Assembly: GCF_001499655.1 (NCBI RefSeq)
Contig: NZ_LN879502.1
Span: forward strand, 992,001 to 1,056,000
Reading direction: 5' to 3'
DNA: 64,000 bases
Origin: Candidatus Protochlamydia naegleriophila
GTDB lineage: Bacteria; Chlamydiota; Chlamydiia; Chlamydiales; Parachlamydiaceae
Below the pieces are notes generated by a model. The model was not told the DNA's origin. It saw only the letters and a list, made by a program, of their open reading frames with translations, and ran no database searches. The position numbers and the translations under genes were made by a program. Shown piece by piece: positions 58,123 through 64,000 of this stretch (its first letter is position 1; each line of letters starts with the position of its first letter).

Positions 58123-58752
58123 ATGTTAAAAAAACACTTACCAACATCATTTTGCCACGCGTTAAAATTCTCACGTTTTTTTGTGGGAGCCTTGCTCATC
58201 ACCGCGGTCACAAGCTGTGCCTGTACCGATTCTCGCAAGCCCCACGCCCGCAATGGAAACAATAAGAATAATGAAATAGCTGATGCAGGCGTCATTCAAG
58301 CTCGGCAAGTTAAAAAAGCTGAAGCAGTCGTTCATGGAATAAAGAGTGATGTAAAAGGAATTGTGACGTTTACGAAAGTGCCTGGCGGAGTAAAGATCGT
58401 TGCCGATATTGATGGGCTAACTCCTGGGAAGCACGGTTTTCACGTTCATGAGCATGGTGACTGCGGCGGTGAAGATGGAATGGCTGCTGGTGCGCACTTT
58501 AATCCGACCAATCACAAGCATGGTGGTCCTGATAGCCCAGAAAGGCATGTTGGTGATTTTGGAAACCTAGAAGCCGATGCAAAAGGGCATGCGCATTATG
58601 AGAGAGTAGATAATCTCATTGAACTAGAAGGGGATAACTCAATCATTGGCCGGTCGATTATGATTCATGCCGATGAGGATGACCTAGTCTCTCAGCCATC
58701 TGGAAATTCAGGTGCTCGAATTGGATGTGGGGTCATTGAGAGTAAGCCTTGA
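58123..58752 (+). CDS. sodC: Cu/Zn superoxide dismutase, lipoprotein
   Basis: Dismutates superoxide outside the cytoplasm. Two hundred nine residues from ATG 58123 (GGATAGAGAGT upstream). The signal peptide ends in a lipobox (VTSC, Cys32), so the enzyme is probably anchored to a membrane. Copper and zinc ligands are His107, His109, His125, His133, His142, Asp145 and His182; Cys114 and Cys202 form the disulfide and Arg199 guides superoxide (SGARIGCG). A linker of about 45 charged residues follows the lipid anchor. It fits a symbiont exposed to host oxidative burst. Confidence 0.94.
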   Translation: MLKKHLPTSFCHALKFSRFFVGALLITAVTSCACTDSRKPHARNGNNKNNEIADAGVIQARQVKKAEAVVHGIKSDVKGIVTFTKVPGGVKIVADIDGLTPGKHGFHVHEHGDCGGEDGMAAGAHFNPTNHKHGGPDSPERHVGDFGNLEADAKGHAHYERVDNLIELEGDNSIIGRSIMIHADEDDLVSQPSGNSGARIGCGVIESKP

Positions 58753-58796
58753 TGGTCTTGGACGATTAAGCTCTAATTGAAGCAACTTCAAGGGAA

Positions 58797-58821
58797 AAGG
58801 CGGGTCTTAATAACCCGCCTT
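58797..58821 (+). terminator. sodC terminator (also faces miaB)
   Basis: AAGGCGGGT and ACCCGCCTT around CTTAATA, followed by CTTGTTTT. A stable 9-bp GC-rich stem 45 bases after the stop. Confidence 0.8.
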
Positions 58822-58842
58822 CTTGTTTTATAGCGAACGATC

Positions 58843-60183
58843 TTAGAAAGATTGGATGATAGGTGTGGGAACCCATTCGCCTAAAAGTGTTTGGTGGCTA
58901 TAGCCATGGATTTGCACGTGCTGCATCGTACCAATCAATTCATCCCCACCTGGGAACAAGACGTTCTTCCAGCAACGCGTTCTTCCTTTTACCAAGCGAT
59001 CGTCTTTAAAATTGCGTCGCTCGACTAACACCTCTACTGTGCCTCCTAAAAAGCTTTGTCTTTGCTTGGCGTAAATGTCTTCTTGCAATTGGATGAGTCT
59101 CTGGAGGCGGTCTTGTTTGATCTCTTCTGGAATATCATCTCTCCAACGCATGGCAGGAGTGCCTTTGCGCGGGCTATAAGAAAACAGAAAGGCAACAGAG
59201 TATTCGATCTCTTTTAAGAGGCGATAGGTCTCTTGGAATTCCTCTTCCGTTTCAGTTGGGAATCCGACGATGATATCGGTTCCGAGTGCAACATTTGGAA
59301 CAATCTCCCGCAGCATTTGCACTTTCTCTAAGTACTGCTCTACGGTGTAAATGCGGTGCATTTTCTTAAGCACGCGATTCGCACCAGCTTGTAGGGGGAA
59401 GTGAACGAATTCGCAAAGCGTTCTAAGATCGCGAATAGCTTCCATCAACTCTCTTGTGATGTCGACTGGGTGGCTTGTCATGAAACGCACTCTTTCGAGA
59501 CCAGGTATTTTGTCCAGTTGATAGAGCAGGTCGTGGAATAGGCACTTCCATTCCGGTTTGTCTTTTCCGTAGCTATTGACGTTTTGTCCGAGTAGGGTAA
59601 TTTCTTTATAGCCCTGCTCAACCAGGTGGCGGCACTCTTCTAAGATGCTTTCTGGTGAACGGGAAACTTCGGATCCGCGCGTATAAGGGACAACGCAATA
59701 GGTGCAGAATTTGTCGCAACCGCGAATGATCGAGACATAGGCTTTGACCTTATCTTCTCTCTTGGCATTGAGGTAATCGAGTTCAAATTCAAAGTGATCA
59801 TCCGTGCGGATAGATTGCTGTCCGGAAGCTAGAACTTCATCGAGGACGTGATTTAAGTCGTGAATGTTATTGGTTCCCAGAACGAAGTCGATATGGGGAA
59901 GTTTTTGAAAAAGAGAATCTTTTTTGGCATTAGCCATACAGCCTGTCACTCCGATAATGGCCTGACTTTGTTTGGTTAAGCCGAGCTGACCAAGCTTGCC
60001 CATGACTTTTCTTTCGGCTAAATCACGGATCGAGCAGGTATTAAAGATGAGGAGATCGGCATCATTTTCATCATGACTGCGCACAAGCCCTCGTGTTTCC
60101 AATTGGCCGATCATTACCTCGGAGTCCAATTCGTTCATTTGGCAGCCATATGTACGGACGTAAAATTTTTTCAACTGTCGCAT
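58843..60183 (-). CDS. miaB: tRNA-2-methylthio-N6-dimethylallyladenosine synthase MiaB
   Basis: Radical-SAM enzyme that adds the methylthio group to i6A37. Four hundred forty-six residues. N-terminal Cys14/Cys50/Cys82 (TYGCQMNELDSE, NTCSIRD, VTGCMAN), radical-SAM C156-x3-C160-x2-C163 (GCDKFCTYC), and a TRAM domain near the end (VEVLVERRNF, GRTRCWKNVLFPG). The YGCQMNE start distinguishes it from the MtaB at 49.4 kb. Divergent from rplM. Confidence 0.97.
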   Translation of the reverse strand: MRQLKKFYVRTYGCQMNELDSEVMIGQLETRGLVRSHDENDADLLIFNTCSIRDLAERKVMGKLGQLGLTKQSQAIIGVTGCMANAKKDSLFQKLPHIDFVLGTNNIHDLNHVLDEVLASGQQSIRTDDHFEFELDYLNAKREDKVKAYVSIIRGCDKFCTYCVVPYTRGSEVSRSPESILEECRHLVEQGYKEITLLGQNVNSYGKDKPEWKCLFHDLLYQLDKIPGLERVRFMTSHPVDITRELMEAIRDLRTLCEFVHFPLQAGANRVLKKMHRIYTVEQYLEKVQMLREIVPNVALGTDIIVGFPTETEEEFQETYRLLKEIEYSVAFLFSYSPRKGTPAMRWRDDIPEEIKQDRLQRLIQLQEDIYAKQRQSFLGGTVEVLVERRNFKDDRLVKGRTRCWKNVLFPGGDELIGTMQHVQIHGYSHQTLLGEWVPTPIIQSF

Positions 60184-60557
60184 AAAATTTAATTGGGTTA
60201 GTTATCGTTAAATTGAGAACCATCTTTATACCGACTCGTTTCGGTATACATTTTGAGTAAAAACATCTAAAGTGTGAAGATGGGTTCTCAAGAATCATTC
60301 ACATTCAAAGATCTAAGAAGGTTTTTAAAACATCAAAGCAATCATTCCAAGTTTTGAACACTCTCTTAGTCAAAAAGAGAAAGTTTAAAGGTTGAAGATC
60401 TTTATTTCAACTATGAAAAAAAGCTTGGCAAAAATAGGTCTAAATCGATATGATTACGGCTTATTATAGTTAAATAGTCAGGTTTAGCGACCTAACCGTT
60501 AGCCTGAACTCTTTTTTAAGATAAAAAGAGTGAAAATTACGCATAAGGTTCGAGGAC
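60184..60557. promoter_or_regulatory. structured leader upstream of rplM-rpsI
   Basis: Two nested inverted repeats: outer TTGAGAACCATCTT (60213-60226) and AAGATGGGTTCTCAA (60277-60291), inner TATACCGA (60227-60234) and TCGGTATA (60241-60248). A second hairpin, ACTCTTTTT and AAAAAGAGT at about 60508-60531, sits just before the ribosome binding site. Since miaB runs the other way, these are not terminators. L13-S9 operons are often controlled by ribosomal protein L13 binding a leader, so this is a candidate autoregulatory element, by analogy. Confidence 0.45.
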
Positions 60558-60998
60558 ATGCAAAAAAACGCTAAAACATTTATTCCGAATAAAAATGAGA
60601 CAAAGCTAAACTGGTTTGTTTTAGATGCTTCTGGAAAGACTTTAGGTCGCTTGACATCTGAAATCGCGAAAATTCTTCGCGGCAAACATAAGCCAACTTA
60701 CACGACATATATGGATTGTGGAGATGGCGTTATCGTGATCAACGCTGATAAAATTGAAGTAACGGGTTCTAAAGAAGCTCAGAAGACATATCACTACTAT
60801 ACAGGTTCAATGAGCGGTCTGCGTGAGATTCCTTACCGCATTATGAAAGCTCGTAAGCCTGAATACATCATTGAGCACGCTGTAAAAGGTATGATGCCAA
60901 AAACTCGTTTGGCAAGACAACAAATTAAAAAATTACGTGTATTCCCCGGAAAAGAGCACGATCTATCCGCTCAACAACCTATTCACGTTAACATTTAA
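60558..60998 (+). CDS. rplM: 50S ribosomal protein L13
   Basis: One hundred forty-six residues, the standard length. [40 protein letters not shown] and the block [20 protein letters not shown] are all typical of L13. The ATG is preceded by CGAGGAC. Followed after 17 bases by rpsI, the usual L13-S9 pair. Confidence 0.98.
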   Translation: MQKNAKTFIPNKNETKLNWFVLDASGKTLGRLTSEIAKILRGKHKPTYTTYMDCGDGVIVINADKIEVTGSKEAQKTYHYYTGSMSGLREIPYRIMKARKPEYIIEHAVKGMMPKTRLARQQIKKLRVFPGKEHDLSAQQPIHVNI

Positions 60999-61015
60999 GA
61001 AGAAGTAAGAGGATT

Positions 61016-61405
61016 ATGTTAGAAGAAACAGTAGCAACTGGACGACGAAAAACAGCTGTTGCGTCCATCAGACTTAGAAGTGGGAACGGCCAAGTTGATA
61101 TTAACGGAAGATCACTTGAAGAGTACTTTCCCCTTGAAATCCAACGCAGAACCGTATTCGCTCCTCTTGAAAAGTTGGGCGGCAATAATCGTTACGACAT
61201 GATCATCCGCGTTAAAGGTGGTGGTGTTGAAGCTCAAGCGGTTGCTATCCGTTTAGGATTGGCAAGAGCGCTTGTTGAAAACGATGAAAACCTCCGTCAT
61301 GATTTTAAGAGCCATGGCTATTTAACTCGCGATTCTCGTAAGAAAGAACGTAAGAAATACGGCCGTGCTGGTGCCCGTAAGCGCTTCCAGTTCTCTAAGC
61401 GTTAA
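61016..61405 (+). CDS. rpsI: 30S ribosomal protein S9
   Basis: One hundred twenty-nine residues with [34 protein letters not shown] and the basic tail [17 protein letters not shown] that reaches the decoding centre. AGTAAGAGG precedes the ATG. Last gene of the L13-S9 operon, ended by a rho-independent terminator. Confidence 0.98.
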   Translation: MLEETVATGRRKTAVASIRLRSGNGQVDINGRSLEEYFPLEIQRRTVFAPLEKLGGNNRYDMIIRVKGGGVEAQAVAIRLGLARALVENDENLRHDFKSHGYLTRDSRKKERKKYGRAGARKRFQFSKR

Positions 61406-61417
61406 AAGCATTTCCTT

Positions 61418-61457
61418 CAAAGACACAAAGGACAAGTCTTTTGTGTCTTTTTTTCTC
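61418..61457 (+). terminator. rpsI terminator
   Basis: AAAGACACAAA (61419-61429) and TTTTGTGTCTTT (61439-61450) followed by TTTTTCTC. Typical rho-independent terminator. Confidence 0.85.
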
Positions 61458-61917
61458 ATTATATCTTCCCGGTTTTGCCTTTTCTTGACTCATCCTCATT
61501 ACCTATTTGGCCCGCTTTCAAAACAGCTTATTGAAGCAGACTAGGATTCGTAATCGTTGCAAATAGCATTAATCTTCACCTTCAATCATTTTAGACATGT
61601 GCGAAGATAATATCGATATTTTGATTTTATTTTGCAGCCTGGCTAGATCAATATTTTGTACAATCTCTTTTAATAAGCTGAGCTTCATGCTATTGATAAC
61701 CCGTTGAGGTTCATCGGAATGGATTGAAATAGTTTCATCTCTACTTGGGATTGAATGACTGCCAAGGAAGGGGTAAGGGTGGACAATTTATTAAAAGCCT
61801 TTAGAAGACATTGACAGTGGCAAAATAAAAGCTTTGGGCTTTTTGAGGCCTTAGAGAGTTGTTATTTCCTAGGATTTAGGGCGATGCAGAATGGCTCATT
61901 CAGCATCGCGAGGCTTC
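61458..61917. other. 460-base gap with a possible gene remnant
   Basis: No complete gene. A minus-strand frame from about 61790 down to a stop at 61569-61571 is open for some 73 codons and has protein-like composition (RVINSMKLSLLKEIVQNIDL and on to SSHMSKMIEGED), but the only ATG (61688) has no ribosome binding site, so it may be the tail of a decayed gene. Confidence 0.35.
61569..61688 (-). pseudogene. possible short remnant (39 codons from ATG)
   Basis: Reads MKLSLLKEIVQNIDLARLQN, then KIKISILSSHMSKMIEGED and stop. The open frame continues upstream without a start for about 35 more codons. Probably the C-terminal relic of a lost gene; no family recognised. Confidence 0.22.
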
Positions 61918-62547
61918 TTAAAAGGAATTGGCCCATTTAACTGCATTTTCTTTTGCTTTTTGGACGGCTTTATCTTTGACTTCAGGCCCACTCAGCATGG
62001 GTTCAATGATCAGGCTTCTAATATCGGTAAACCCGATAAATTTCAAAATCGTTTCCATATAGGGAATTTGCAGGTCGAGGCTTTCACCACCAGTTCCTGA
62101 GCCATAAGCTCCGCCTCGTGCACAAATTAATAACGCAGGCTTATTTGTGACGAGTCCTTTATATCCATCTGCTGGCGAGTAGTTAAAGGTGTATCCTGGT
62201 TGAACGATGACATCTATGTAATGTTTGAGTTTATAGGGGATGCCAAAATTCCACATGGGTAAAGAGAATACGTATTTATCGGCATTTTTGAATTCTGCAA
62301 TGGTGTGCTCTACTGCACGCCAAGCTTTGCGCTGAGCTTCTGTATGGGCTTGGTTATGCATGATGGCGTATTTAGCATCGATGATGTCTCCATCAAAAGG
62401 GGGGATGTCATGATTCCAAAGATCTAAAGTAATGACTTCATCTGTTGGATGAGTTTCCCGATACTCATTTAAGAATGTGTGGGCAACGTCGATCGAGGCT
62501 GCTCGTTTTTTTCTTGGAGAAGATTCAATATAAAGAAGGCGACTCAT
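61918..62547 (-). CDS. azoR: FMN-dependent NADH-azoreductase family protein
   Basis: Two hundred nine residues of the flavodoxin-like fold. LLYIESSPRKKRAASIDVAH is the FMN phosphate loop, LPMWNFGIPYKLKHYIDVI and CARGGAYG the flavin-binding motifs of the AzoR group (NADH:quinone/azo oxidoreductase). FMN depends on the riboflavin pathway gene at 23 kb. Likely quinone or redox-stress detoxification. Monocistronic; ATG with AGGAGAATTTGA upstream. Confidence 0.93.
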   Translation of the reverse strand: MSRLLYIESSPRKKRAASIDVAHTFLNEYRETHPTDEVITLDLWNHDIPPFDGDIIDAKYAIMHNQAHTEAQRKAWRAVEHTIAEFKNADKYVFSLPMWNFGIPYKLKHYIDVIVQPGYTFNYSPADGYKGLVTNKPALLICARGGAYGSGTGGESLDLQIPYMETILKFIGFTDIRSLIIEPMLSGPEVKDKAVQKAKENAVKWANSF

Positions 62548-62653
62548 TCAAATTCTCCTGCTAAATTTTTTATCTTTTAGCAGTCTGAGATTTTGTTTGT
62601 CAAAACAATAAAATTAAAAATTTAATGTATTTGTTTTGAAGGGTCGGTAATGG

Positions 62654-63223
62654 TTAATTGAGGGATAAATCTTCGGGGATCATGGATAATGTTGCGTATT
62701 TACCACCCATTTCCCGTAGAAGGGATTGCCATAGCTTCTCGGCCGGTGTGTAGAAAATGTGCTTTGAGTCGGCCGGATGCAAGAACCAGTGTCCATCTAA
62801 AAATTCACGTTCGAGTTGACCTGCACCCCATCCCGCATAGCCAAAGCATAAATGAATATGCGGGCCATTTTGGTCTGTGATGGCTTCTTGTAAAAACTGT
62901 AGATCGCCTCCTAAAAAGACACCATCGCAAATTTTCAATGTTTGATGCTCGATTTGATCGGAGGTATGCAGGAGCATCATCTGATTGGTTTGAACGGGGC
63001 CTCCAGCGCGAATACTGATATTTGGATTAACCAACTGACTGATATTGACAATTTCTTCCGGAAGTTCTAAATCCAGGCTCTTATTGATTAATAACCCGAA
63101 TGAGCCATTTGCATTGTGCTCGCAAATGAGTATGACGCCGCGAAAGAAAAAGCCGGAGTCAATATCTGGGGTGGCAATCAGAAAAGTTCCTTTTTGAATT
63201 TGAGAATAGGGCATATTTTCCAT
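62654..63223 (-). CDS. YqgE/AlgH family protein (UPF0301)
   Basis: One hundred eighty-nine residues from ATG 63223, with AGGAG seven bases before it. The family motifs are [55 protein letters not shown] and [18 protein letters not shown]. Function unknown; in other bacteria loosely tied to gene regulation or envelope traits. It starts only 15 bases downstream of the MCE-protein stop, so it is probably cotranscribed with that gene. Confidence 0.93.
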   Translation of the reverse strand: MENMPYSQIQKGTFLIATPDIDSGFFFRGVILICEHNANGSFGLLINKSLDLELPEEIVNISQLVNPNISIRAGGPVQTNQMMLLHTSDQIEHQTLKICDGVFLGGDLQFLQEAITDQNGPHIHLCFGYAGWGAGQLEREFLDGHWFLHPADSKHIFYTPAEKLWQSLLREMGGKYATLSMIPEDLSLN

Positions 63224-63238
63224 CAATAGTCTCCTGCA

Positions 63239-64000
63239 TCACTCTTGAGCGACCACTTGTTCATTGTACATTTTTAAGGAGTCTTCCATTTCTGTCACTC
63301 GTCTGAGCAAGTCGGCGAAACGGCAGCTAAACTCGGGGGTATTTAATAGCGAGTACGGATAGCACTCTGCCTCATTTAATACCATAGAAACGCTAGAAAG
63401 GGAAGTTGAGATTTCATCAACTTCTCGATTGAAATAATTTGCAAATTGAGCTGGATCAGATAATTTTTCCAATAAGCGCATGCGACGGGCCTGAATTCGT
63501 TGCCAGCGTTTATCATTTTGAAATAAAATCCCATATTGCTTGACATCGCTAAAAATTGTTTCACCTTTATTTAAAATAGACTTGAAGCGCAAGTAAAGGT
63601 CATCACCCACAAACAGGCGGCCAATTGTTCCTTGACCTTGAGCTATATTAGCAACGAGTTGATCCGTCTGCTCAGTGATTTGATGCAGGCGGCTGGAGGC
63701 AAGGCTAAGTTCTTTGGATGCGTTATTAAATTCTTGAAGAGTATTGTCTACAGATGCCCAAGAGTTTTCAGCCCGGTAGCTTAGGTGGCGCACGTTGTGC
63801 AGCGTTTCATCGATCACATCCCAAGATCGGTGGGCGCGTTCTGACAGATCGACTAGGTTATTCAAGGTTCGATTCAATTTATCAGGCTGGTTGAGGGAAT
63901 CTGTAATGTTCACCGCATTTTTCATAGTTTGAGCCAGATTTTCAACAATCTTCTCTTTTTTGATTTCCATCATAACATCATGGAAATCATCCAATACAAC
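63239..64000 (-). CDS. C-terminal part of an MCE/MlaD-type protein, cut by the window edge
   Basis: The frame stays open to the right edge, so the gene continues beyond it; the first in-frame TTG at 63994 is not a likely start. What is seen is the long helical part after the MCE domain: repeated helices with LHQITEQTDQLVANIAQGQG, then GTIGRLFVGDDLYLRF, the typical MlaD/MCE C-terminal block. Such proteins bind lipid in the periplasm for the Mla transport system. The MCE domain itself must lie outside. The yqgE gene follows after 15 bases. Confidence 0.82.
   Translation of the reverse strand, partial: VVLDDFHDVMMEIKKEKIVENLAQTMKNAVNITDSLNQPDKLNRTLNNLVDLSERAHRSWDVIDETLHNVRHLSYRAENSWASVDNTLQEFNNASKELSLASSRLHQITEQTDQLVANIAQGQGTIGRLFVGDDLYLRFKSILNKGETIFSDVKQYGILFQNDKRWQRIQARRMRLLEKLSDPAQFANYFNREVDEISTSLSSVSMVLNEAECYPYSLLNTPEFSCRFADLLRRVTEMEDSLKMYNEQVVAQE

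Overview
The window looks like chromosome from an environmental chlamydia, most likely a Parachlamydiaceae/Protochlamydia-type amoeba symbiont. The evidence is the TIGR04137-type small basic protein of Chlamydiae/Planctomycetes/Verrucomicrobia; the chlamydial-looking groupings (YbeY, two tiny ORFs and a CBS protein; MDH, FAD oxidoreductase, PhnP-like hydrolase and HflX; a methylthiotransferase, an unknown gene and GlgB); and many large proteins with paired hydrophobic segments or long helices. A citrate synthase behind malate dehydrogenase separates it from the animal-pathogen Chlamydiaceae, whose TCA cycle is reduced. The genus assignment is inference; no rRNA gene is present.

Layout. 1-5 kb: 3' end of an unknown gene, then on the minus strand RNase Y, a CorC-like CBS protein, YbeY and two tiny conserved ORFs. 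5-8.7 kb: accessory membrane/helical proteins of unknown function and an ABM-domain protein. 8.7-13.1 kb (minus): RNase R, then the overlapping cassette DUF502-DUF502-HolC. 13.4-19.5 kb: leuS, then an autotransporter split by a one-base frame error at a G6 tract, then a decayed second copy of the leuS 3' end. 19.6-26.8 kb: methyltransferase, coiled-coil protein, PEBP protein, DUF423 protein, RlmI-like methyltransferase, RibD, adenylate kinase and a helical unknown. 27.4-33 kb: two tandem ~905-residue paralogs with two hydrophobic segments, a coiled coil and an OTU-like C-terminal region whose catalytic residues look altered. 33.3-41.7 kb: mdh-gltA, a membrane protein, a remnant zone (AlbA/Schlafen-type ATPase fragment plus decayed tRNA), FAD oxidoreductase, PhnP-like hydrolase, HflX and RadC. 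41.9-49.2 kb: one giant 2422-residue protein with internal repeats. 49.4-54.1 kb: MtaB, a conserved unknown and GlgB. 55-60.2 kb: a Cys-rich collagen-like secreted protein, LigA, lipoprotein SodC and MiaB. 60.5-64 kb: rplM-rpsI behind a structured leader, an azoreductase, a YqgE protein and the C-terminal part of an MlaD/MCE protein cut by the window edge.

Housekeeping genes (tRNA charging, RNA decay and tRNA modification, replication and repair, glycogen and TCA metabolism, ribosomal proteins) alternate with lineage-specific islands. The islands carry candidate host-interaction genes: the autotransporter, the OTU-like pair, the giant repeat protein, the collagen-like protein and an Inc-like bilobed protein. 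The intergenic DNA is rich in hairpins, including what appears to be a small dispersed hairpin family with a conserved loop near 3.8, 13.3 and 35.6 kb. The strongest candidates for something undescribed are the OTU-like pair, the poly-G/leuS-scar autotransporter locus, the giant repeat protein and the dispersed hairpin family.
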